Below are positions 1 through 5,401 of a stretch of 5,401 nucleotides of DNA, piece by piece. The notes under the pieces were generated by a model. That model searched no databases. It saw only the letters and a list, made by a program, of their open reading frames with translations, and had not been told where the DNA came from. Position numbers and translations under genes: made by a program. The stretch's first letter is position 1. Every line of letters begins with the position of its first letter. The stretch lies in NCBI GenBank assembly GCA_030054235.1, contig JASGCG010000133.1:1-5401 (forward strand). Direction: 5' to 3'. This DNA is from Bacteroidia bacterium. GTDB taxonomy: Bacteria; Planctomycetota; Phycisphaerae; Phycisphaerales; SM1A02.

Positions 1-754
1 CAAGGATGCGGGCCAGGCCGACGAGGCGATCGCCGAATGCCGCATCCTTGAGCAGCGCACTGAAGCGGATGAACGGCGTTCGGTCCGGCGTGAGCTTCAT
101 GGCGAGCGAGAACGGGATGAAGACCTCGCTGGCCTGCGTGTCGAAGCCGAACATCCGCGACTGGAGCGTCTCGACCACTCCCACCACCAGGAACCGCCGC
201 CCCGCCACGAGCAGCGTGGTGCCGGTCGGGTCGTTGGGCAGGCGCAGCTCCTCGATCGCGCGGTCGTTGACCAGGCAGACCTGGCGCGCGTTGTCCTCAT
301 CGACCTGCCCGAACGCGCGGCCCATGATGACGCGCCGGCCCTCGATCGGGTGCCAGTCGGGCCAGATGCCCACGATCTGCATCGAGTCGAGCTTCTTCGT
401 GTCGCTCTCGACCGCGCCCGAGATCTCGACGATCGGGGTGAGCGCCTTGAGCGACGTGGCCTGGTCGCGCAGTTCGATCGCCTCGGATGGCTTGAGCCGG
501 ACGCTTTCCCACGGGTACTTGTTGCGGGGTGCGTCGTCGGGCCGGTTGGGGAAGATGAAGACGCGGTTGGCGCCGAAGCTCTCGAACTCCGTGAGCACCT
601 TGGCCTTCAGGCCGCTGAGTGCGGCGATGACCGCCGTCACGCTCGCCACGCCCACGATGATGCCGAGCGCCGTCAGCACGCTGCGGGTCTTGTTCGCCCA
701 GATCTGGCTGAACGCCAGCCAGAGCGACTGGATCCAGAATTGCGGCGTCAGCAC
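1..754 (-). CDS. MacB-type ABC transporter permease (FtsX fold), 3' end missing
   Basis: This is the inner-membrane permease that would pair with the ATPase encoded just before it, in a MacB/LolCE-like system where ATP hydrolysis drives movements of a periplasmic domain. The reading frame runs without a stop from a GTG at 754 to the window edge, giving 251 codons. It starts V(M)LTPQFWIQSL. A hydrophobic helix at about residues 25-46 contains LTALGIIVGVASV, close to the TxLGIxIGVA pattern of the MacB N-terminus. It is followed by the usual periplasmic-core lead-in (GANRVFIFP, 61-69) and alpha/beta core segments such as QIVGIWPDW and VIMGRAFG. MacB-type permeases of this half-size kind are about 400 residues, so roughly 150 residues, including the three C-terminal FtsX helices, lie outside the window. 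The GTG overlaps the end of the ATPase gene by 7 bases. A GGGAG at 761-765 sits six bases upstream and supports this start. The family assignment is firm; the substrate is unknown. Confidence 0.9.
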   Translation of the reverse strand, partial: MLTPQFWIQSLWLAFSQIWANKTRSVLTALGIIVGVASVTAVIAALSGLKAKVLTEFESFGANRVFIFPNRPDDAPRNKYPWESVRLKPSEAIELRDQATSLKALTPIVEISGAVESDTKKLDSMQIVGIWPDWHPIEGRRVIMGRAFGQVDEDNARQVCLVNDRAIEELRLPNDPTGTTLLVAGRRFLVVGVVETLQSRMFGFDTQASEVFIPFSLAMKLTPDRTPFIRFSALLKDAAFGDRLVGLARIL

Positions 755-1491
755 GGCACGCTCCCACGCTCGCGCAGCTCGCGCGCGATGGGACCGACCG
801 CCTCGTCCTCGACCGCGGGAAGGTCGCTCAGGATCAGCCCGTCGCGCAGGCGCACCACCCGCTGGCAGTGTGCGGCGACATCGTTCTCATGCGTCACGAG
901 CACGATCGTCTGGCCATCGGCATGGATGCGGCCGAAGATCGAGAGCACCTCGGCGGTCGTGGCGGTGTCGAGGTTGCCCGTGGGCTCGTCGGCCATCAGG
1001 ATGGCCGGGTTGTTGAGGATCGCCCGCGCGATCGCCACGCGTTGCTTCTGTCCCCCCGAAAGCTGGCTCGGCCGGTGATCAAGACGGTCCGACAGACCCA
1101 CGCGCGCCAGCGACTCGCGCGCACGCCGCTCGCGCTCCCGGCGGGACACGCCGCCGAGCGCATAGATGAGCGGCATCTCGACGTTCTGCAGCGCCGTCTG
1201 GCGCGGCAGGAGCTCGAAGCTCTGGAAGACAAAGCCGATCTTCTCGTTGCGGACCGACGCCAGTTCATCCGCACCCATGCGCGCGACCGCGCGGCCATCG
1301 AGCTCGTACTCGCCGCGCGTGGGGCGATCGAGACAGCCGAGGATGTTCATCAGGGTGCTCTTGCCGCTGCCGGAGGCACCCATGATCGCCACCATCTCGT
1401 TGCGGCCGATCGAAAGGTCGACGCCGCGCAACGCCCGCACCTCGTCGTCCCCGACTCGGTACGTCTTGTGAAGGCCCGTGACGCGGATCAT
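748..1491 (-). CDS. ABC transporter ATP-binding protein, MacB/LolD family
   Basis: This is a cytoplasmic nucleotide-binding subunit, expected to work as a dimer on the FtsX-type permease encoded next to it. At 247 residues it is full length for the family. Visible motifs are a Walker A GASGSGKST (38-46), a Q-loop glutamine in FVFQSFELLP (Q90), an ABC signature LSGGQKQR (144-151), Walker B ILMADEP with the catalytic Glu (164-170, E169), a D-loop GNLD (172-175) and the switch His in VTHE (H201). NILGCLDRPTRGEY after Walker A and the QTALQNVEMPL segment are typical of the MacB/LolD branch of ABC exporters and lipoprotein-release ATPases. The ATG at 1491 overlaps the TGA of the adaptor gene as ATGA, and an AGGA lies seven bases upstream. 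The C-terminus (about 220-247) extends a little past the conserved core, is charged and looks unstructured. All catalytic residues are intact, so the protein should be active. MacB and LolD roles cannot be separated from the ATPase alone; the adaptor neighbour favours MacB-like. Confidence 0.96.
   Translation of the reverse strand: MIRVTGLHKTYRVGDDEVRALRGVDLSIGRNEMVAIMGASGSGKSTLMNILGCLDRPTRGEYELDGRAVARMGADELASVRNEKIGFVFQSFELLPRQTALQNVEMPLIYALGGVSRRERERRARESLARVGLSDRLDHRPSQLSGGQKQRVAIARAILNNPAILMADEPTGNLDTATTAEVLSIFGRIHADGQTIVLVTHENDVAAHCQRVVRLRDGLILSDLPAVEDEAVGPIARELRERGSVPC
761..765 (-). promoter_or_regulatory. Shine-Dalgarno site for the permease
   Basis: GGGAG on the minus strand lies six bases before the GTG at 754, inside the last codons of the ATPase gene. 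It decides the permease start: no ATG in that frame lies nearby, and the resulting protein begins as MacB-like permeases usually do. The position within the upstream gene fits translational coupling. Confidence 0.65.
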
Positions 1492-2834
1492 GTGCCGATC
1501 CTGACCTCGATGGACGCGCCGTCATCCGGGGCCGCGGCCGCTTCCGTCACGCGCATCCCATCGCGCAGCGTGTCGAGCGCCTTGTACGGCCCCACGACGA
1601 CGCGCTCACCGGCCGTCAGGCCCTCGAGCACGATCGTGTCGGTCAGGCTGCTCTGTCCGATGCGGACCGGGACGGCACGCGCCATGCCATCCTTCACGGC
1701 AAAGACGACGCTCGCGACCTTGCGGTTGCGGTCGACCAGCGAGCTCGTGCGGATCGACTCGGGAAGGTCGTCGATCTTGCGCTCGACGACCGCCTGCGTG
1801 GGAACCGCGACACCATTGGCGGTGGCGAGACGGATGTCGGCGTTGGCCGCGAGGCCGGACAGCAGGTGATCCTGCTCGCTGAGCGTGAGGTCGATCTCGA
1901 CCTTGTACGTGCCGCTGCCACCGGTCGAACCGCTCGCCGACAGCGCGGCCGATCGGCCGGCGTTGGAGCGGTCCATGGCGATCTCGGCCACCGTGCCCTT
2001 GAACGACTGGTCCTTGTAGGCATTCACGAAGACCTCGGCGAGCTGGCCGAGCTGCACGCGCGCGATGTCGGCCTCGGCGACCTCGGCCACCATGCGCATG
2101 TGCGAGAGATCGGCCACGGTCATGATGACCGTGCCGGCATTGTTCATGGTGCCCACGACGACGAGCTCGCCGACTTCGGCGTTCAGGCGGATGACCACGC
2201 CGTCCATCGGGCTGCGAAGCACCGTTCGCTCACGGTCGCGCTGCGCGCGCTCGATGTCGGCAGCGCTCGCCGCGACGCTGGACTCGATGACGCCGATGGT
2301 GCGCTCGCTGGCCGCGAGCCCCGCCTGGATGTCCTGCACGCGGGTCTGGGCCTCTTCGAGCGCCTGCCGGCTGATGTCGCCCGAGCGGAAGAGGGCTTCC
2401 TGGCGCTCGAGCGCCGACTTGGCCGTCTGCAGCTGCATTCGCGGTCCGTCGAGCCGGGCCTTCTCGGCGCCCAGCCGGCCGCGCTCGGCTTCGAGCCGTG
2501 CCGTCGCTGCAGCCAGGCGCGCCGAAAGGTCACGATCGTCGAGCCGGACGAGCACATCGCCCTTGCGGACCGACTGGCCTTCGCGGAACGGCAGCTCGAC
2601 GATGCGCTCGCTGACTTCCGCCGAAATGTCGACCTTGATCATCGGCTCGATGTAGCCGGGGGCGCTGGCCGTCTGCACCACGTCGCGCACCGAGGCGTCC
2701 TCGAGCCTGACCTCGACGCCACCCCCGCCGCCGCCGAAGCTCGGCAGCATCGCCAGCAGTTCACCGCCGCCGACGACCGCAAAGACGACCGCGACCGCAA
2801 AGAAGATGCCGAGTGCAGAGAGGAATCGCTTCAC
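1488..2834 (-). CDS. HlyD/MacA-type periplasmic adaptor (membrane fusion protein)
   Basis: This is an inner-membrane-anchored adaptor that would link the ABC permease to the periplasm and perhaps to an outer-membrane channel. The 448-residue protein has an N-terminal membrane helix (about 4-30) and then a six-glycine linker (34-39). The first lipoyl half is at about 64-101 (VDISAEVSERIVELPFREG, then VLVRLDDRDL). A long Ala/Glu/Arg-rich helical hairpin follows (about 103-203), then the second lipoyl half (RSPMDGVVIRLNAEVGE, about 207-243), a beta-barrel domain (about 246-337) and a membrane-proximal domain (about 338-430). This is the normal MacA order. The GTG start at 2834 is chosen because a GGAG lies five bases upstream and the membrane helix begins at once. 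It is the first gene of a three-gene operon. Oddities are a Ser/Gly-rich loop at about 289-308, the usual PGM turn of the barrel replaced by SGLAAN (326-331), and an extra charged stretch at about 352-374. The substrate is unknown, and no TolC-like gene is seen. Confidence 0.95.
   Translation of the reverse strand: MKRFLSALGIFFAVAVVFAVVGGGELLAMLPSFGGGGGGVEVRLEDASVRDVVQTASAPGYIEPMIKVDISAEVSERIVELPFREGQSVRKGDVLVRLDDRDLSARLAAATARLEAERGRLGAEKARLDGPRMQLQTAKSALERQEALFRSGDISRQALEEAQTRVQDIQAGLAASERTIGVIESSVAASAADIERAQRDRERTVLRSPMDGVVIRLNAEVGELVVVGTMNNAGTVIMTVADLSHMRMVAEVAEADIARVQLGQLAEVFVNAYKDQSFKGTVAEIAMDRSNAGRSAALSASGSTGGSGTYKVEIDLTLSEQDHLLSGLAANADIRLATANGVAVPTQAVVERKIDDLPESIRTSSLVDRNRKVASVVFAVKDGMARAVPVRIGQSSLTDTIVLEGLTAGERVVVGPYKALDTLRDGMRVTEAAAAPDDGASIEVRIGT
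1499..1502 (-). promoter_or_regulatory. Shine-Dalgarno site for the ATPase
   Basis: AGGA on the minus strand sits seven bases before the ATG at 1491, within the last codons of the adaptor gene. Together with the ATGA stop/start overlap it supports coupled translation of ATPase from adaptor mRNA. Confidence 0.55.
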
Positions 2835-2867
2835 AGGTGCTCCGTGGGAGCGCGGAGTCTACCTGTG
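2832..2867 (-). promoter_or_regulatory. Hairpin enclosing the RBS and GTG start of the adaptor gene
   Basis: Read on the minus strand, CACAGGT (2867-2861) is followed by nine bases, then GCTCC (2851-2847), a CAC loop, GGAGC (2843-2839) and ACCTGTG (2838-2832). The last 12 bases can pair with the two left-hand arms without a mismatch, leaving a nine-base bulge on one side only. The Shine-Dalgarno GGAG (2843-2840) is inside the inner stem, and the GTG start codon is the last triplet of the outer stem. Folded, the RNA would hide both signals of the first gene of the transporter operon. The pairing is directly visible; a regulatory role is inferred. Chance pairing is a real alternative in GC-rich DNA. 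Confidence 0.5.
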
Positions 2868-2973
2868 CTTGTCCCCCAACCGGGGCCGCTGTTGTCTATT
2901 CAACCGCAAACACAACGCAGGCATGAGCCCGCGATCGGATGGCTGCGCGCATCGATCACGAGGCCGCGTGCGC
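2835..2973. other. Intergenic gap between secreted protein and transporter operon
   Basis: The gap is 139 bases on the minus strand, from the TGA of the secreted-protein gene to the GTG of the adaptor. The middle (about 2890-2916) is less GC-rich than its surroundings and is the most likely place for an operon promoter, but I could not find a -35/-10 pair with proper spacing. No T-tract terminator follows the secreted-protein gene, so read-through into the transporter operon cannot be excluded. Confidence 0.5.
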
Positions 2974-3142
2974 TCACGGACACGGGATCGCGAAGCTGGT
3001 GAGGAAGACCCCAAGGTCCGCACCGTCCACCACCGGGTCGCCGGTGAGGTTGATGATCGGGTCCTTGGTGCCCCACGCGCCGAGCAGCTGGCCCAGGTCC
3101 GCGCCATCGCGCTGGCCGTCGCCGTTGTAGTCGCCCGGGCAC
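2974..3142 (-). other. Dockerin-like C-terminal domain (within the secreted protein)
   Basis: The last 56 residues (673-728) hold two repeats ending in DGADLGQLL and DGADLGVFL. Repeat 1 is a complete D-x-N-x-D-G-x-x-D-x-x-D loop. Repeat 2 keeps the last three acidic positions (D708, D712, D715) but has N704 and T706 at positions 1 and 3, and lacks the glycine after D708. In cellulosome-forming clostridia such domains bind cohesins. In Planctomycetota this tail is widespread on secreted proteins and its receptor is, as far as I know, not established. Its role here is therefore inferred to be anchoring or sorting. Confidence 0.85.
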
Positions 3143-5160
3143 GCCTCGGCGATCGCACCGTCTTCGGCGACGATGCGGAAGCACGTGTTGAGCCAGTAGG
3201 GCGCGACATCGCTCGTCACGCACGGCGGTTCATGATTCGTCACGGAACCAACCCGCAGGAAGCCCTGCGCGAAGGTGCCGGGGAAAATGGCCGAGCGCCA
3301 CATGTACGTGCCGTTCGAGTCCGAGAGCGGAACCGCTTCGCCGGGATTGGCTTCGTTCGCTCCGCCCCACGCACTCACGAACCATGCGAACGCCGCAGGC
3401 GACGCTGGATCGCACGTTCCGCTCGCAGAGCCGACGGTGTTCGCGCCCCACACGCTCAGGTAGTAGCTGCCGGGCTCCAGCAGAAGGTCCACCGGGATTT
3501 CGTACGTCGACAGGCTGCCCGTGTCGTCAGCGGCCTCGTTGTACGGGGTCGGCAGCGGCACGATGCCCGACTGCACTTGGTCACCATTGACAGGGCGATT
3601 CGATCCCGTGCGGCGCCAGATCGTCCACGCCAAGTGCGTGGTCGTCGGGATGTACTGGGTCGAGATGAAGCCCTTCACGACGAGCTTGCGCACGCGCCAC
3701 GATGCGAAGCCCGCGTCGGTCGCCGGCATGACAAACGCCTGGGCGAGCCAACGCTGGGCGTTGGTCTCGTTGACGCAACCACTGGTGATGCCCAAGTTGA
3801 CCAAGTCGCCGGTGTCCGAACGCTTGACCGAGTGCTGAGGCCCGGTGTCGAAGACCACGCGCTCGAAGCTGGGCACCAACGTCAGCGAGAATTCGTCGGC
3901 GCTCTCGGGCCCCTGGCTGGCCTCGTCGTACCAGCCGCCGATGCGCACCAGGAAGTGCTCGTTCTCCTCGCAGTTGGGGAGGTAGACCGTGGTCGGACCG
4001 CCGCCTTCGCTTGGGTTGCACGTGTCGTCTCGGCAGCCGATGAAGTTGCTCGTCAGTTGCTCGACGAACTCTGGCGTGATCGCCGGCACGGTCTCGCCTG
4101 AGCCGAGCGCGTAGACCTCGATGACGCTGTCGTCGGTCGCAGCCGCACCCGCGCAGAGCGAGAGCGTCATGTTGCCGCGGCCGGGCGCCGTGACCGTGTA
4201 CCACAGGTCCTTGCCGCAGGCGTACTGGCACGGCGACTCGACATCGATGGGGCCGTCGGTGCCTGCGTTCGAGTTGTCGACGGCCAACGGAGAGCCGATC
4301 GTGATCGATGCAGGCGTCAGGATGCAGTCGTTCGCCGGTGCGCCCGCAGGGCTTGAGCAGGCGTGGACGAAGAGATCGCACTCCGTCGCGGCGCTGGCGG
4401 CGCATTCGGCATCCCAGGCGACTTCGCAGCACGCGGGATCGATCGCGCAGACCGGGCTGCAGCACGCGGGGTCCGCGCAGCCAGGGGTCTCATGCGCCGT
4501 GAGGCACGGGCCGGCATCGGTCGCGCACGTCGGCACATCAACGGCGGTGAACTCGATGGTGACCAGGTACTTCGAGGTGCAGGGCCACTGGAAATCAGCG
4601 GGCCCCTGCGCGGGGGGGTTCGGTTCGAGCGGAGCGCCGAAGACCAACAGGTGCTCGCCGGGCTCCAGATAGACACGGCCGGCGTTCGGGCACTCAGCCG
4701 AGACCGACGAATACACCGTCTGCGCGACGCGGCAATCACCGCCGCGAAGAATGATGAACTCGCTCTGCTCGATCGGTCCGCTGTCATCAGCCTTCGCCGT
4801 GACGAGTGAGAGGTCGATGAAGCCCGCCGACTTCACATCGATCAGGTACCAGTCGAGATCGCGGAAGGCGACGAGGCCCGCGGTGGTCGAGACCGGATAC
4901 GAGCCAATCGTGCCATGGATCTGCAGGAACGTGCCGTCGACCAGGTTGCCGGCAGGCTGGACCAACTGGCCGCAGGTGCCGCAACCACCGTTCGCATCGG
5001 CAAAGTCGCGATCGGCGCAGTCGGCACCAGCAAACTCATCGATGTTGCACAAGGCATCCGGCGGAATGCTGAAGTCGCACTGCGCCAGCGCCGACGGCGC
5101 GAGCGCGCCAACAAGGGCGAGTGCGGTGATCGAGGTGAGGCTCGTGATCCCTGGGTGCAT
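2974..5160 (-). CDS. Secreted modular Cys-rich protein with dockerin-like C-terminus
   Basis: The 728-residue exported protein has no recognisable enzyme motif; its function is unknown. Residues 1-26 are a Sec signal peptide, probably cleaved after ALA. Module 1 (about 28-206) has a DANGGC motif, FRDLDWY and LEPGEHLLVFG, resembling planctomycete beta-sandwich modules with RDTDWY and LAPGTYW motifs. Module 2 (211-261) is a compact block with ten cysteines, including two CC pairs. Module 3 (about 278-430) has NDC, TDGP, CGKDLWYTVTAPG and FLVRIGGW, again a beta-sandwich type. Module 4 (about 431-640) contains AQAFVMP and LEPGSYYLSVWG, like lectin-like or appendage-type beta domains. The C-terminus (674-727) has two calcium-loop-like repeats: D677, N679, D681, D685, D688, and N704, T706, D708, D712, D715. 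Cysteines 674 and 727 bracket it. There are 32 cysteines, an even number, which suits an oxidised extracytoplasmic protein. The ATG at 5160 is chosen because the signal peptide follows directly; only a weak GGA precedes it. It is probably a surface or exported structural or binding protein. Confidence 0.92.
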   Translation of the reverse strand: MHPGITSLTSITALALVGALAPSALAQCDFSIPPDALCNIDEFAGADCADRDFADANGGCGTCGQLVQPAGNLVDGTFLQIHGTIGSYPVSTTAGLVAFRDLDWYLIDVKSAGFIDLSLVTAKADDSGPIEQSEFIILRGGDCRVAQTVYSSVSAECPNAGRVYLEPGEHLLVFGAPLEPNPPAQGPADFQWPCTSKYLVTIEFTAVDVPTCATDAGPCLTAHETPGCADPACCSPVCAIDPACCEVAWDAECAASAATECDLFVHACSSPAGAPANDCILTPASITIGSPLAVDNSNAGTDGPIDVESPCQYACGKDLWYTVTAPGRGNMTLSLCAGAAATDDSVIEVYALGSGETVPAITPEFVEQLTSNFIGCRDDTCNPSEGGGPTTVYLPNCEENEHFLVRIGGWYDEASQGPESADEFSLTLVPSFERVVFDTGPQHSVKRSDTGDLVNLGITSGCVNETNAQRWLAQAFVMPATDAGFASWRVRKLVVKGFISTQYIPTTTHLAWTIWRRTGSNRPVNGDQVQSGIVPLPTPYNEAADDTGSLSTYEIPVDLLLEPGSYYLSVWGANTVGSASGTCDPASPAAFAWFVSAWGGANEANPGEAVPLSDSNGTYMWRSAIFPGTFAQGFLRVGSVTNHEPPCVTSDVAPYWLNTCFRIVAEDGAIAEACPGDYNGDGQRDGADLGQLLGAWGTKDPIINLTGDPVVDGADLGVFLTSFAIPCP
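4378..4530 (-). other. Ten-cysteine module (within the secreted protein)
   Basis: Residues 211-261 carry Cys at 212, 219, 228, 233, 234, 238, 244, 245, 253 and 261, with H223, PGC, CC, VC, DPACC and WDAEC arranged as in a recurrent planctomycete block. The density suggests a small disulfide-stabilised fold or a metal site. Module boundaries are judged by eye from the cysteine spacing. Confidence 0.6.
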
Positions 5161-5187
5161 GGTGCTGATCCAAAGAGGAAGGGGTGA

Positions 5188-5203
5188 CTGGCCACGTGGC
5201 CAG
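5188..5203. repeat. Perfect 16-bp palindrome upstream of the secreted-protein gene
   Basis: CTGGCCACGTGGCCAG is its own reverse complement and lies 28-43 bases before the ATG at 5160. In DNA it is a symmetrical site that could bind a dimeric regulator. In the leader RNA it could form a hairpin. It is followed on the minus strand by a pyrimidine-rich but not T-only stretch, so it is a poor fit to an intrinsic terminator of the upstream gene. The palindrome is certain; the role is inferred. Confidence 0.6.
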
Positions 5204-5204
5204 C

Positions 5205-5227
5205 CCGATCATCGGCACACGCGTGCC
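5205..5227. repeat. Two further short inverted repeats abutting the palindrome
   Basis: CCGAT-C-ATCGG occupies 5205-5215, and GGCAC-ACGC-GTGCC occupies 5214-5227. They share two bases, so they cannot both fold fully at once. With the 16-bp palindrome they make three symmetrical elements in 40 bp of non-coding DNA. Each alone could be chance. Confidence 0.4.
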
Positions 5228-5357
5228 GTGCCATCGCCCTACATGGTGAAATCAAGCATCGTTCGTTGCCAATGCAATCCCTGAGGTCGCGATGATTTCC
5301 GGTCATTTCACGATGGGACCCCGTGGTTCGGGACCGCCCCTGGGTGCGACCAGCGGC

Positions 5358-5401
5358 TTAAAGTCCAATAATCTTGGCCCCCTCCAGCTCGCGGCGAGCC
5401 G
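5358..5401 (-). CDS. Possible C-terminal tail of an upstream gene (5' part outside window)
   Basis: One minus-strand frame entering from the window edge reads ARRELEGAKIIGL and stops at TAA (5360-5358). The sequence is a plausible protein end, with a charged helix followed by a short hydrophobic strand. Two other frames are also open here for a similar or longer distance, so this is a guess from amino-acid composition. No family can be named from 13 residues. Confidence 0.35.
   Translation of the reverse strand, partial: ARRELEGAKIIGL

Larger units (their letters stand above)
5161..5357. other. Intergenic and probable 5' regulatory region of the secreted-protein gene
   Basis: These 197 bases hold no credible gene. 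Besides the inverted repeats at 5188-5227, the stretch from about 5240 to 5310 is visibly richer in A and T than the rest of the window, so it is the likeliest promoter site. A TTGGCA on the minus strand (about 5267-5272) could be a -35 box, but the -10 at the right distance (CACCAT) is poor. Inverted copies of TGATTTC lie at 5248-5254 and 5293-5299. No T-tract terminator for the upstream gene is visible. Confidence 0.35.

Noticed and set aside
297..767. Minus-strand open frame starting at an ATG at 767, near the permease start
   Set aside because: It is in a different frame from the MacB-like permease and gives a low-complexity Arg/Gly/Ala-rich product. The GTG at 754 gives the conserved family sequence.
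6..1078. Long plus-strand open frames opposite the permease and ATPase genes
   Set aside because: They are Arg/Ala/Ser-rich antisense shadows with no domain motif, while the minus-strand frames carry complete MacB and ABC signatures.
868..1869. Plus-strand open frame of about 330 codons opposite ATPase and adaptor
   Set aside because: It is the complement of two well-supported genes, has low-complexity composition (His/Asp/Arg/Ala) and no start signal of its own.
2891..2916. AT-richer stretch before the adaptor gene as a sigma-70-type promoter
   Set aside because: No -35/-10 pair with 16-18 base spacing could be matched acceptably, so only a possible location is given.
1866..4101. Two long plus-strand frames opposite the adaptor and the secreted protein
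   Set aside because: They are a consequence of high GC content at third codon positions. The sequences are repetitive in Arg/Ala/Asp, lack recognisable motifs and cross the intergenic gap.
4611..4619. Run of seven G on the plus strand in the secreted-protein gene as a frameshift or phase-variation site
   Set aside because: The frame is intact across it, the residues (EPNPPAQGP) fit the surrounding module, and a run of this length is unremarkable in GC-rich DNA.
4842..5306. Minus-strand open frame crossing the intergenic region and the start of the secreted protein
   Set aside because: It overlaps the signal peptide and first module in another frame, its product is Ser/Arg-rich, and it would run through the palindrome cluster.
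5314..5345. GC-rich partial inverted repeat (CCCG-TGGTT-CGGG) as a terminator for an upstream gene
   Set aside because: The stem is only four base pairs and no T-tract follows on either strand.

Overview
This GC-rich window has all of its convincing genes on the minus strand. The best clue to the organism is the large secreted protein at 2974-5160. It ends in a dockerin-like pair of calcium loops starting with a CPGDYNGDG motif and closing in PCP, and it carries a Cys-rich block with the pattern CxxxHxxPGC...CC...VC..DP.CC...WD..C. From memory of the families, this combination is typical of Planctomycetota, especially the Phycisphaerae. No marker gene is present to confirm that placement.

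Layout in the direction of transcription, from high to low coordinates. (1) 5358-5401 may hold the last 13 codons of an upstream gene. (2) 5161-5357 is intergenic, with three inverted repeats packed into 40 bp, one of them a perfect 16-bp palindrome, plus a relatively AT-rich stretch that could hold a promoter. (3) 2974-5160 encodes a 728-residue exported, modular, Cys-rich protein of unknown function with a dockerin-like C-terminus. (4) 2835-2973 is a short gap. (5) A three-gene cluster follows: a HlyD/MacA-type membrane-fusion adaptor (1488-2834), a MacB/LolD-type ABC ATPase (748-1491) and a MacB-type FtsX-fold permease (1-754), which is cut off by the window edge.

The three transporter genes overlap by 4 and 7 bases, so they almost certainly form one translationally coupled operon. 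They encode an adaptor, an ATPase and a permease of a MacAB-like export or envelope-handling system. No TolC-like outer-membrane partner is visible. The first gene of the operon starts at GTG, and its ribosome binding site and start codon both lie in the 3' arm of a potential 12-bp hairpin, so operon translation may be gated by RNA structure. The secreted protein is in the same orientation upstream, but nothing in the sequence shows it is a substrate of the transporter.

I did not find a CRISPR array, mobile element, tRNA, rRNA or clear rho-independent terminator. Most of the window is ordinary. The observations most worth a second look are the RBS hairpin, the palindrome cluster and the multi-module dockerin-tailed protein.
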